Below, in pieces: positions 36,694-45,029 of a stretch of 64,000 nt of DNA. Numbering within the stretch: the first letter of the stretch is position 1; each line of letters opens with the position of its first letter. The notes below the pieces were generated by a model. That model was not told the DNA's origin. It did not search any database and saw nothing but the letters and a program-made list of their open reading frames with translations. Origin of the DNA: CAZIKF01 sp964539825 (GTDB taxonomy: Bacteria; Muiribacteriota; UBA6191); the NCBI GenBank assembly GCA_964539825.1, contig CAZIKF010000028.1, forward strand, positions 1 through 64,000. Reading direction: 5' to 3'. The translations under genes and the position numbers were made by a program.

Positions 36694-37500
36694 ATGGGAA
36701 GCGTCATCCAAATCTGCGATTATTTATGTGAACTGGAAGAAGCCGATGGTAGCTGCCGGTTCGACGATATCCAAGAGGAACAGGATCACCTGGTTGAAGA
36801 AATTATCAATGATGAAGATGCCTTGCGACACCTCGATGAAGAGGCATTTTCTGTCCTTTCTTCTGGATTAAAACACCGCAAGCAGACGGTCCGCACCCAG
36901 GCCATCACGCTCCTCGCCCAACTTTTCCCTCAAAGCCGTACTTTTAGCCTTTTTCAGAGAGTCCTCTGGGATCGTAAGGAAAAGCGTGCTGTTCGCTTTC
37001 ATGTTGCTTTGAACATGATCTTTGACGACCGCCAGTCGGTTGAGGAAATGCTGCAGGAACTCAGGGGCTCCAAAGGCTGCAACGACCGCATCTGTGCGGC
37101 TATACTCATGGGGGGACTTAAGGATACAAAGCACATTTTCTACCTGATCAACTCCTTTGAAGATAGTAACGACTGTGTAAAAATCGCTGCCTTTCTATCC
37201 CTTCTGAACTATTCGCGTAGAGCCATTCTTCGTCATTTAGAGTCGTTTATCGCCAGGGCAACCATTTTCCAACTCAAATTACTTGAAAAGAATATATGCT
37301 ATTACGAAGGAACCCCCCACTTTTCTAATGTCTCCCAGAGCCTGAGCGAAAGACTTGAAGAGTTCAAGGCAAGCAAAGTCACTTTTCACCCGGAGTATTA
37401 TGAGCAATCCTATTCCCAGGAAAAGCTCTCCAAACTTGACCGCGTCTATGTGGGCGATGAGGTCTACCCGGCTGAAGGACTCAGTCTTTTCGAAGGCTAG
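36694..37500 (+). CDS. HEAT-like repeat protein
   Basis: 268 residues, no signal peptide. Helical repeats of HEAT type run from about residue 60 to 190, for example TVRTQAITLLAQLFP, AVRFHVALNMIFDD, NDRICAAILMGGLKD and CVKIAAFLSLLNYS. Such solenoids bind proteins; the partner is unknown. GGGAG lies about 12 bases before the start. The gene stands alone between divergent fabI and the gatA promoter, and its stop codon abuts a 40-bp dispersed repeat. Confidence 0.6.
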   Translation: MGSVIQICDYLCELEEADGSCRFDDIQEEQDHLVEEIINDEDALRHLDEEAFSVLSSGLKHRKQTVRTQAITLLAQLFPQSRTFSLFQRVLWDRKEKRAVRFHVALNMIFDDRQSVEEMLQELRGSKGCNDRICAAILMGGLKDTKHIFYLINSFEDSNDCVKIAAFLSLLNYSRRAILRHLESFIARATIFQLKLLEKNICYYEGTPHFSNVSQSLSERLEEFKASKVTFHPEYYEQSYSQEKLSKLDRVYVGDEVYPAEGLSLFEG

Positions 37501-37539
37501 GAGCCTGTAGGAGAATTGCCTTTTACTGCGACCGGCTGC
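37500..37539 (+). repeat. 40-bp dispersed repeat, copy 1
   Basis: Begins at the last base of the HEAT gene stop codon. It matches the reverse complement of 62005-62044 at 38 of 40 positions. GAGCCTG at its left end can pair with CAGGCTC at 37546-37552, enclosing it in a stem-loop that may act at the transcript end. Copy 2 lacks this partner. Confidence 0.8.
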
Positions 37540-37573
37540 AAAAAGCAGGCTCTTGGGCCAAGATCAATATTGA

Positions 37574-37602
37574 TTGCCCGGGTAAAACCTCGTCTGTATA
37601 AT
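37574..37602 (+). promoter_or_regulatory. Predicted sigma-70 promoter of gatA-gatB-glgA
   Basis: TTGCCC (-35, 4 of 6) and a perfect TATAAT (-10) are separated by 17 bases. Transcription would start near 37609, leaving a leader of about 45 bases. Confidence 0.6.
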
Positions 37603-37607
37603 CTCCA

Positions 37608-37635
37608 AATCCTTTTGCTTTCCCGAAAAAGGATT
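37608..37635 (+). promoter_or_regulatory. Hairpin at the predicted 5' end of the gatAB-glgA mRNA
   Basis: AATCCTTTT and AAAAGGATT form a perfect 9-bp stem with a 10-base loop. With the predicted start at about 37609, the stem would cap the transcript, 18 bases before the ATG. No Shine-Dalgarno site is visible between stem and ATG. It may stabilise the message or tune initiation. Confidence 0.4.
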
Positions 37636-37653
37636 ACTGGGCGCTAAAAATTG

Positions 37654-39084
37654 ATGCAAGTTCCCCTTTCGATCTCTGAAATTCAAACCGCGCTGAAAGA
37701 GAAGGAATTTTCCTGTCAGGAGCTACTCCAGTCTTATCTCAGCCAGATCCATCATTCCAATGCGGAAATCAATGCCTTTCTATCCGTTGACGAAGAAATG
37801 GCTCAGAACTACGCCCGGGATTTAGATCAAAAAATTGCGGGTGGGTGTTCACTTCAAGGTCTTGAGGGAGTGTTCCTGGCTATTAAGGATAATATCCATG
37901 CCAGGGGATTTGAGACCACTTGCTCATCGAAGATTTTAAAGGGATATTTACCTGCTTTCGAGTCACCCGCAGTGAGCCTCCTTCGCCAGGAGGGAGCTTG
38001 CATTCTTGGCAAGACCAATTGTGACGAGTTTGCAATGGGATCCTCCAATGAAAATTCAGCCTTTGGACCGGTTCGCAATCCCCGGGACCGAGATCGTGTC
38101 CCAGGAGGCTCTTCGGGTGGAAGTGCCGCAGCGGTCGCCGCACTCATGTGTTCCGCCGCCCTGGGATCAGATACGGGAGGATCCATACGACAACCTGCTG
38201 CGTTCTGCGGTGTTGTAGGATTCAAACCGACCTATGGAAGAATCTCACGCAGAGGTCTGGTAGCCTTTGCCTCTTCACTAGATCAAATCGGTCCTATTAC
38301 ACACACAGTAGGCGATGCCTCAATACTCTACAAAATCATGGCAAAACCTGATGCTCATGATTCTACGAGCCTTACAAACATAGATAACGACTCACTTTGC
38401 GAAGTTAGACTTAAGGGAGCCACCCTTGGTATTGTTGAGGAGTTTTTTCCTCCTGAATTGGATTCCATGGTTCAGTCTAGACTGGAATCTAGCCTGAAGA
38501 ACTTTGAAAAAGCTGGAGGAAACCTCACCAGGGTTTCTCTTCCTCACCTGAAGTATTCCTTGCCAGCCTACTACATTTTGGCCTGCGCTGAAGCGTCTTC
38601 CAACCTTGCAAGATATGATTCGATCCGATATGGAAACAGAGAATATCCCGGTGTGGGAATCGAAGAACTCTATCAGAAGGAAAGGAGCCTTGGACTGGGA
38701 GATGAGGTGAAGCGGCGTATGATACTGGGTGCCTATGTACTCTCTGAGGGCTACTACGAGGCTTTTTACCGCAAAGCTCAAAAGGTTCGCTCCCTGATTC
38801 GAACGGAAATGGAAAATGCGCTGCGGTCCTGTGACGCCCTGGTTGGACCAACCACCCCCACCTTACCCTTTTTGCTGGGATCTAAGGTTTCAGATCCAAT
38901 GGAAATGTATTATTCAGATCTGTTTACAGTGATCGCAAACATAACTTCCGCGCCCGCCATCTCTATACCCTGCCAGAAGTCTGAGGATGCATTACCGGTA
39001 GGAATCCAGCTAATCGGAAAACCCTTTGAAGATTCTAAAATACTTTCCCTGGCAGAGGCTGTAGAAAACCTGGTAAATCCATGA
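37654..39084 (+). CDS. gatA: Asp/Glu-tRNA amidotransferase subunit A
   Basis: 476 residues from the ATG at 37654; the TTG directly before it is a less likely start. The amidase-signature subunit releases ammonia from glutamine so that GatB can amidate Glu-tRNA(Gln) or Asp-tRNA(Asn). The Ser-cisSer-Lys triad is visible: Lys78 in LAIKDN, Ser153 in PGGSSGGSAA and Ser177 in DTGGSIRQPAA. The family stretch GFKPTYGRISRRGLVAFASS follows. gatC is not adjacent. The start of gatB overlaps its stop by four bases. Confidence 0.95.
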   Translation: MQVPLSISEIQTALKEKEFSCQELLQSYLSQIHHSNAEINAFLSVDEEMAQNYARDLDQKIAGGCSLQGLEGVFLAIKDNIHARGFETTCSSKILKGYLPAFESPAVSLLRQEGACILGKTNCDEFAMGSSNENSAFGPVRNPRDRDRVPGGSSGGSAAAVAALMCSAALGSDTGGSIRQPAAFCGVVGFKPTYGRISRRGLVAFASSLDQIGPITHTVGDASILYKIMAKPDAHDSTSLTNIDNDSLCEVRLKGATLGIVEEFFPPELDSMVQSRLESSLKNFEKAGGNLTRVSLPHLKYSLPAYYILACAEASSNLARYDSIRYGNREYPGVGIEELYQKERSLGLGDEVKRRMILGAYVLSEGYYEAFYRKAQKVRSLIRTEMENALRSCDALVGPTTPTLPFLLGSKVSDPMEMYYSDLFTVIANITSAPAISIPCQKSEDALPVGIQLIGKPFEDSKILSLAEAVENLVNP

Positions 39085-40538
39085 TCAACTCTTTTGAAAC
39101 AGTAATCGGCCTTGAAGTCCATTGTCAGCTCAAGTCCCGCTCGAAGCTCTTTTGTACCTGCTCTGCACAATACTCCGGAGCCGAACCAAACACCCATGTC
39201 TGCCCGGTATGCCTGGGGCATCCCGGAGTACTTCCGGTGTTCAACAAGGAGGTTCTGGAACTCGCACTGAAGGCTTGTCTAGCGCTTTCATGCCAGGTAC
39301 CCGCGATCACTAAATTTGATCGCAAACACTATTTCTATCCTGATCTTCCCAAGGCTTATCAAATCACTCAATTTGATGAACCTATTGGTGAACATGGAAA
39401 CCTGGAACTCAAAGGAGAGGGGGATGAGATCCGTCAAATCCCCATCCGGAGAATTCACATAGAAGAAGACGCGGGAAAAACTCTACACACACATACGAGC
39501 GGAAGCCTGGTGGACTACAATCGCTGCTCCGTACCCCTTCTGGAAATTGTTACGGATCCTGATCTGAAGAATTCCAAAGAGGCAAAAGACTACCTGGAAA
39601 CGCTTCGCAAAGTCCTCAGAACGGTGGATGTGAGTGATTGCGATATGGAAAACGGGACCTTGAGATGCGATGTAAATCTATCCGTTAGAAAAAGGGGGGA
39701 GTCCCAACTAGGTATCCGGGTTGAAATCAAAAATCTAAACTCCTTTCGTTCTGTTGTCCGCGCTATCGAATATGAAGAGTTAAGGCACGTTTCTCTACTA
39801 GAAGCGGGAAAGAGAATCGAGCGAGGAACTCTCCTTTGGGACGAAGAAGCGGGTAAAACCCGATTGATGCGCTCCAAGGAAACTGAGGATGATTATCGAT
39901 ACTTCCCTGATCCCGACCTCCCTCCAATTAAAATATCCAGAGAATTGATCAAGGAAGTCATCTCGAAGCTTCCTGAACTTCCCCTGGCCAGAGAAAAGCG
40001 CTTCGTTAAGCAATATGGCATCTCTTCCTACAACGCTTCACTTCTTTGTGAGGAAAGGGATTTTGCTGATTTTTTCGAGGAAGCGTGTGCTATGCACGCA
40101 AATCCAAATTCCATCTCCAACTGGATCCTGACCGAGTTTTTAAGAGAATTAAACCGCTCTGATACTTGTATCTCAGAGTCCCTATTAAAACCCGCGATGC
40201 TGGCTCAGCTAGTCAAACTCATAGATGAAGGAACCATCTCTGGTAAGATTGCAAAAAATCTATTCCCAGAGATGATTGCCAGTGGGCATTCACCTGAAGA
40301 GTTGGTGGAAAAGAGTGGACTATCCCAGATCAGCGACGATGAATCCCTGAGAAAACATGTTCATCAAGTACTTGAATCCAACCCTCATATACTGGATGAT
40401 CTCAAAGCAGGAAAGAAAAAGGCTCTTGGTTTTTTAATGGGTCAGATCATGAAAGCTACGGGCGGGAAAGCCAACCCTCAAAAAGTTCAGGTTCTTTTAC
40501 ACGAAATTCTTGAAGAGGTACATTCAATTCGACTTTAA
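39081..40538 (+). CDS. gatB: Asp/Glu-tRNA amidotransferase subunit B
   Basis: 485 residues, normal length. Binds mischarged tRNA and ATP and receives ammonia from GatA. The N-terminus EVHCQLKSRSKLFCTC, the zinc-type CPVCLGHPG and the signature VDYNRCSVPLLEIVTDPDL are intact. The C-terminal 150 residues form the YqeY-like tail with ISGKIAKNLFPEM. It starts inside the gatA stop codon (ATGA), so the two subunits are probably translationally coupled. glgA follows after 21 bases. Confidence 0.95.
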   Translation: MINSFETVIGLEVHCQLKSRSKLFCTCSAQYSGAEPNTHVCPVCLGHPGVLPVFNKEVLELALKACLALSCQVPAITKFDRKHYFYPDLPKAYQITQFDEPIGEHGNLELKGEGDEIRQIPIRRIHIEEDAGKTLHTHTSGSLVDYNRCSVPLLEIVTDPDLKNSKEAKDYLETLRKVLRTVDVSDCDMENGTLRCDVNLSVRKRGESQLGIRVEIKNLNSFRSVVRAIEYEELRHVSLLEAGKRIERGTLLWDEEAGKTRLMRSKETEDDYRYFPDPDLPPIKISRELIKEVISKLPELPLAREKRFVKQYGISSYNASLLCEERDFADFFEEACAMHANPNSISNWILTEFLRELNRSDTCISESLLKPAMLAQLVKLIDEGTISGKIAKNLFPEMIASGHSPEELVEKSGLSQISDDESLRKHVHQVLESNPHILDDLKAGKKKALGFLMGQIMKATGGKANPQKVQVLLHEILEEVHSIRL

Positions 40539-40559
40539 TCCCTGGAAGAAAGGAACTCC

Positions 40560-42002
40560 ATGACACGCATCTTGTTTATCTCAGCCGAGATGGCCCCATT
40601 TAGCAAAACAGGAGGACTTGGCGATGTTAGCGGTTCTCTTCCCAAGGCATTAAAAGAAATTGGCCATGAAGTAAAGACCGTTTCACCCTACTATCATTTC
40701 ATCACCCAGCCAATGGAGCAAATGCCCCATGAGTACCATGTTCATGTTTCGCGCCAACGCAAGGATGGAGCATTTTTAAGAAATAGGGAGGATGGGGTTG
40801 AGAGGTATTTTGTTGTGAACCCGGGTTACTTTGACCGAGAAGGCATCTATGGAGATCGGCATGGGGAATTTGGAGATAATGACGAAAGGTTTGCCTACCT
40901 GTGTGAAGCCGCATTATTGCTATGCAAAGTCGAAGGTTGGAAGCCAGATATCATTCATATCAATGACTGGCACACCGGAATACTTGCCCCTATCCTTCGC
41001 TTAAAATACGCGGGGGACTCCTTCTTCCAAAATACGAAGGTAGTATTCACAATCCATAACCTGGCCTACCATGGATACTTTTCCCCCGGGTGTGTTCAAA
41101 AATTCGACCTTCCTTCAGAAGTAATGCGTTTTGATGGGATGGAATTTCAGGGCATGGCCTCATTTTTAAAAGCGGGGCTGCAATATAGCGACTTCATCAC
41201 GACTGTGAGCCCTACCTACGCAGAGGAGATCCAGACCAGGGAATATGGTTTTGGCATGGAGGAAATTCTCAGGCACCTCAATTATAAATTATTGGGGATA
41301 CTCAATGGTATTGACTCCAATGAATGGAATCCCGCGGTGGATCCGCATATCAGCGGATTCAACTTTAATGGGGAAGCCCTCGGAAATAAACATCGATATA
41401 AAGAGTATTTTCTTAGCCAGATGGGCTTACCCTATTGGTCCCATGTCCCCCTGGTGGGAATGGTGTCGAGATTCACGCCACAGAAGGGTATTGGTCTCAT
41501 TCAAGAGTCGCTTGAAGAGATACTTCACATGGGTTGCCAGGCTGTTATCCTGGGCTCCGGAGACAGTGGATTTGTTGACTATCTGCACCAATTACAAGAA
41601 CGCTATTCAAGGCAACTCAGGGTCTTCGCGACCTTCAGTAATTCTCTGTCTCACCAGATTGAAGCTGCTTCAGACTACTTCCTCATGCCTTCACGATACG
41701 AGCCGTGCGGTTTAAATCAAATGTACTCTCTACGCTATGGAACCATACCCATCGTACATCATACGGGAGGATTGGCCGACACCGTCTTGGACTGTGATAC
41801 CTATCCTGAACATGGGAATGGATACAGCTTCTACAATTTCAATCGAGAATCATTTCTGGATGCTGTAAAAAGAGCCTTAGGACTCTATCAATACCCGGAA
41901 AACAAGGAAATCATTCAAAGGAGGGGTATGTTTACTGACTACTCATGGTCTCGCTCAGCTAAGGATTACGCGAGCCTGTATGATTATTTAAAGGGCGAGT
42001 GA
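40560..42002 (+). CDS. glgA: Glycogen synthase (ADP-glucose type, GT5)
   Basis: 480 residues, family length. Extends alpha-1,4-glucan from ADP-glucose in the cytoplasm. KTGGLGDVSG at residues 16-25 is the ADP-glucose binding motif; HINDWHTGI lies mid-protein; the C-terminal lobe has SRYEPCGLNQMYSLRYGTIP followed by TGGLADTV. AAGGAACTCC precedes the ATG. It is 21 bases after gatB and probably cotranscribed with it, an unusual pairing. malQ at 55 kb would act on the same polymer. No branching enzyme or glgC is in the window. Confidence 0.95.
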   Translation: MTRILFISAEMAPFSKTGGLGDVSGSLPKALKEIGHEVKTVSPYYHFITQPMEQMPHEYHVHVSRQRKDGAFLRNREDGVERYFVVNPGYFDREGIYGDRHGEFGDNDERFAYLCEAALLLCKVEGWKPDIIHINDWHTGILAPILRLKYAGDSFFQNTKVVFTIHNLAYHGYFSPGCVQKFDLPSEVMRFDGMEFQGMASFLKAGLQYSDFITTVSPTYAEEIQTREYGFGMEEILRHLNYKLLGILNGIDSNEWNPAVDPHISGFNFNGEALGNKHRYKEYFLSQMGLPYWSHVPLVGMVSRFTPQKGIGLIQESLEEILHMGCQAVILGSGDSGFVDYLHQLQERYSRQLRVFATFSNSLSHQIEAASDYFLMPSRYEPCGLNQMYSLRYGTIPIVHHTGGLADTVLDCDTYPEHGNGYSFYNFNRESFLDAVKRALGLYQYPENKEIIQRRGMFTDYSWSRSAKDYASLYDYLKGE

Positions 42003-42082
42003 CCACCGGTTAAAATCTTGATTCCTTTACCTATTTTATGTTTTATTCTTTGCCCGCATTCTTTGTGGGCTATGGACCAACC

Positions 42083-42784
42083 ATGAAACAGTATCTGACT
42101 TTCTTAAAAGAATTTGGAGCCAATCGAGATACGGTCGGATCCGTGATCCCTGCAACTTCCCAGTTGGGTGACGCACTCAGCAAATTGCTAACCTCCTCCA
42201 GGACTACTCCAGCCAGCGTTCTAGAGGTAGGACCGGGAACCGGTACCATCACCAAGCGGATCCTGTCCAAGATGAGAAGAGGGGATGAACTGGTTCTCGT
42301 AGAAGTAAACCCTCAATTCTGTGAGATTCTTGAAAATTTGGCACGGACTGAGTGGAAAGAAGATTTAGAAGGAGTTCATTTCAGCATTGAGTGCTGTGTA
42401 ATGGAGGATTTGGAGAAGGATAAGAAGTATGACTATATTATCTCATCTCTACCTCTCAATAACTTCTGCCATCGAGAGGTAAGAGCAATCCTGGAATCCT
42501 ATCAAAACCTCCTGAATCCCGGAGGAAAACTCTCCTACTATGAATACTTATATGTACGGGAAATCCAGAAAAAACTCAGCCATCTGCGCAACAATGAAGA
42601 CAGACTAAGTACTTACGCACTTTTAGAGGATTTTATCCAAAACTACCAGGTGGAATCTGATGATATTTATCTGAACTTTCCTCCTGCTGTTGCAAGACAC
42701 TTCAGCTTTCAGAGACGCCCAAGAATTTCAAGGGCAGTCACCAGACAAAAACCTACTGAAGGAATAATGAAAGGTTCCTCATGA
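42083..42784 (+). CDS. PmtA-like SAM-dependent methyltransferase
   Basis: 233 residues from the ATG at 42083; an ATG 45 bases upstream is also in frame. Class I Rossmann methyltransferase with motif I VLEVGPGTGTITKRIL and the later SSLPLNNF, the region that replaces NPPY in the phospholipid N-methyltransferase/KsgA-like group. The opening FLKEFGANRDTVGSVIPAT resembles the start of PmtA-type phosphatidylethanolamine methyltransferases, so phosphatidylcholine synthesis is possible. It shares ATGA with the flavin reductase that follows, so a role in the same pathway as the next two genes is an alternative. Confidence 0.65.
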   Translation: MKQYLTFLKEFGANRDTVGSVIPATSQLGDALSKLLTSSRTTPASVLEVGPGTGTITKRILSKMRRGDELVLVEVNPQFCEILENLARTEWKEDLEGVHFSIECCVMEDLEKDKKYDYIISSLPLNNFCHREVRAILESYQNLLNPGGKLSYYEYLYVREIQKKLSHLRNNEDRLSTYALLEDFIQNYQVESDDIYLNFPPAVARHFSFQRRPRISRAVTRQKPTEGIMKGSS

Positions 42785-43302
42785 AACTCACACTGGTATC
42801 CGCTTCACTATCTAAGAATTCCCGCAGCCGCCAAATGCTCTCGGTGATGCAAAAACTCTTCGAAGAACGCGGCGCTGAAATCTCTACTATTGATCTTAGA
42901 GAAATCGAAATGGATTTTTGTGATGCACGAAAGGAATCTTACGGAAAGGATATCGAAGAAGCAAAAGCTCTCATGAATTCTGCTGATGGCTTAATTTTTG
43001 GCTACGGTGTTTATTGTTACTCCATACCTGGCGTACTCAAGAATTTCATCGATATTGCTTGTGAATCCATGGTGAAGCCCTTTGGACAGGTAATCGCGTC
43101 CGGAGGAAACAACGCTTTCCTGAGTCATGAACATTTGTCTCAAATCCTGGTCAACGAGGTACATGCGGCGCCCTATCCCCACGTAATTTTCGCCTCCTAC
43201 GCGGAGTATGTCGGCGGGGATATTACCGATGAGAAACTCATGCAACGAATGGTGGAATATGCAGACGGATACCTCGACTGGTCCAGTCGACTCTGTAGAT
43301 GA
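42781..43302 (+). CDS. NADPH-dependent FMN reductase family flavoprotein
   Basis: 173 residues. Flavodoxin-like fold: phosphate-loop region VSASLSKNSRSRQM near residues 6-19 and the flavin-contact stretch GYGVYCYSIPGVLKNFIDI with the family SIPGxLKNFID signature. It reduces FMN or a substrate with NAD(P)H. It overlaps the methyltransferase by four bases and the downstream radical SAM gene by 44 to 95 bases, which suggests it may feed electrons to that enzyme; this is inference. Confidence 0.75.
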   Translation: MKLTLVSASLSKNSRSRQMLSVMQKLFEERGAEISTIDLREIEMDFCDARKESYGKDIEEAKALMNSADGLIFGYGVYCYSIPGVLKNFIDIACESMVKPFGQVIASGGNNAFLSHEHLSQILVNEVHAAPYPHVIFASYAEYVGGDITDEKLMQRMVEYADGYLDWSSRLCR

Positions 43303-44575
43303 TTCCCGGCAGTTACAAAGACTACAGAATGTCTTTGATCAGTTTATCTCTCTGCCACGGGAGGCAATCCTCAAACAAGATATTCTCAGGGATGGTCTTG
43401 CTTTCTCAAAAGATTCTCTAAAAATAGCTAGCGGGTATAAGCCTAAAGACTATTTCATTTTTTCATTTGATCTAGTCCCCATTAAAGAAATGAGTCTGGA
43501 GGAAAACCTCCGAGCCCCTGAAGAAGTCAAACTTTCAGGTGGAGTATGGAATCTGCTGGACACCATAGTCTCAGTCAGAGTAAATCCAGAATCCAGCTAC
43601 AATATCCGTGTCTCAGAAGGAAAGCTACGTCTATTTTGCTCCAACCAGGTTCTATGTGATGTGGAATATCATCCGAGGCCAGCCTATTACGATTCCAAAA
43701 TGAGTAGCGGGAAACCCATCTCTGAGATTGCCCCTGTTATAGAGTGGGGCTATCTCATTTACCTGACCGTCTATCGCCTATGCCAGTACTTCAACGAGGA
43801 AGAACAATGCCAGTTCTGTGACCTCAATGCCAACTATAGACAGCAAAAACAGTCTGGCAGAGTCTACACGGGAATTAAGTCACCCGATGAAATCGAAGAA
43901 GCACTGGATCACATTGCAAAAATGGATACTCGCTCAAGGGCAATTACCATAACGGGCGGCTCAATAATCAATAAGCTTCGCGGTGAGTCTGAGGTTGATT
44001 TTTATGAGAAGTACGCCCGTAGAATCCGTTCCAGGTTTCAAGACCGCTGGATCTTAAAGGCTGTAGTACAAGCCTTTGAAGCTGAAGACTGTAAGAGGCT
44101 AAAAGATTCAGGAGTTGAAATCTATCATCCAAATTTTGAAGTCTGGGACGAGAAACTTTTCAACAAAATCTGTCCGGGCAAGGCCAGAGTAATTGGTAGA
44201 GATGGATGGATCAATCGAGTAGTAGACGCCGCCGAGATCTTTGGAGCACAGAACGTGATCCCCAATTTCGTAGCTGGCGTAGAGATGAACCGAAATTACG
44301 GCTTCACGGATGTGGATCAGGCTGTTGAGTCCACCAGGGAAGGTCTAGAATTCTTCATGTCTAAGAAAATCATGCCCCGTTTCACTTCCTGGTGTCCTGA
44401 ACCCTACGCAAAATTGGGCTCACAACCCGCGCCGCCACTAGAGTATTTCTGTAAATTACTAATCGCCTTTAGAGAGACATTCCAAAAGCACAAATTACCC
44501 GAACCAAAAGGTTACGGACCCACAGGAGTGGGAAAAGCAGTTTTCAGTGTCTCTGCCTTCATGGATGTTCTATAG
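43259..44575 (+). CDS. Radical SAM protein with CX8CX2C cluster motif
   Basis: 438 residues from the ATG at 43259; an in-frame ATG at 43208 would add 17 residues and deepen the overlap with the flavoprotein gene. The likely Fe-S motif is Cys175, Cys184 and Cys187 (RLCQYFNEEEQCQFCDLN), giving CX8CX2C in place of CX3CX2C. The TIM-barrel region follows with ITITGGSIINK (the GGE-like SAM-binding strand), then GVEIYHPNFEVWD and NVIPNFVAGVEMN. This order is typical of radical SAM enzymes, so I trust the assignment despite the spacing. The N-terminal 150 residues are unrecognised. No SPASM-type Cys cluster is present. Substrate unknown. The stop is two bases from a 177-bp hairpin element. Confidence 0.7.
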   Translation: MQTDTSTGPVDSVDDSRQLQRLQNVFDQFISLPREAILKQDILRDGLAFSKDSLKIASGYKPKDYFIFSFDLVPIKEMSLEENLRAPEEVKLSGGVWNLLDTIVSVRVNPESSYNIRVSEGKLRLFCSNQVLCDVEYHPRPAYYDSKMSSGKPISEIAPVIEWGYLIYLTVYRLCQYFNEEEQCQFCDLNANYRQQKQSGRVYTGIKSPDEIEEALDHIAKMDTRSRAITITGGSIINKLRGESEVDFYEKYARRIRSRFQDRWILKAVVQAFEAEDCKRLKDSGVEIYHPNFEVWDEKLFNKICPGKARVIGRDGWINRVVDAAEIFGAQNVIPNFVAGVEMNRNYGFTDVDQAVESTREGLEFFMSKKIMPRFTSWCPEPYAKLGSQPAPPLEYFCKLLIAFRETFQKHKLPEPKGYGPTGVGKAVFSVSAFMDVL

Positions 44576-44576
44576 G

Positions 44577-44753
44577 TCTGGAGAAGAGCCGATGTTAGCA
44601 GCTTAGGCACTTTGCCGGAAGCCCAGAGCAGATCTAGAATCGCCCTTCCCTCGTCGAACGTGACAATGCCACGTCCTCCTCACGAATCACGATTCTAGAT
44701 CTACTCTGAACTCCCGTCCATCACCACACTCCTAACATCGACTCCTCTCCAGA
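44577..44753 (-). repeat. 177-bp long-hairpin element H1 (possible structured RNA, reverse strand)
   Basis: The whole stretch is one imperfect inverted repeat with ends TCTGGAGA and TCTCCAGA and an inner perfect arm AGATCTAGAATCG. In the well-aligned parts of the two arms I count seven transitions. All seven would be G-U pairs on the reverse strand and A-C mismatches on the forward strand. The apex on the reverse strand is ACGTGGC-ATT-GTCACGT. It shares its terminal stem (GGAGAGGAGTCGATG) and apex with element H2. It begins two bases after the radical SAM stop codon. Confidence 0.75.
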
Positions 44754-44851
44754 GGGGTGCTTTTGATGATTTGGGGTGCAGTTAAAAGAAGGAGGAAGAT
44801 TCCACTAAACACTGGAAGGGGATAACCCAGTCTCAAATTGAAGTCTTCGAA

Positions 44852-45029
44852 TAAAGGAGAAGAGTCGATGGCCGGGATGTGGCTTTCTACCGGAGTTTAG
44901 GAGTGGTACATGGTGCTGATAAACTTTTGGAGCGTGGCATCGTCACGTTCTAAAAGTTTACCGGTGCCAGGTGCTATTCATAAACTCCGGTAGAGAGTCT
45001 AAGTCCCGGTTATCGGCTCTTCTTCTTTA
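44852..45029 (+). repeat. 178-bp long-hairpin element H2 (possible structured RNA, forward strand)
   Basis: Imperfect inverted repeat with ends TAAAGGAGAAGAG and CTCTTCTTCTTTA. Perfect inner arms include CTACCGGAGTTTA and TAAACTTTT. Of about 14 transitions between arms, 13 make G-U pairs on the forward strand. The apex GCGTGGC-ATC-GTCACGT matches H1 including the position of an internal G-U pair. The middle of the stem differs in sequence from H1 but remains paired. The 98-bp spacer between H1 and H2 (44754-44851) has a small ACTGG/CCAGT hairpin and no clear promoter. Its last 20 bases overlap the end of the small reverse-strand gene. Confidence 0.75.

Noticed and set aside
44577..45029. Integron attC-like sites
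   Set aside because: The ends show GTTAG on the left and CTAAC on the right, the reverse of attC order, and no integrase or cassette genes are present.
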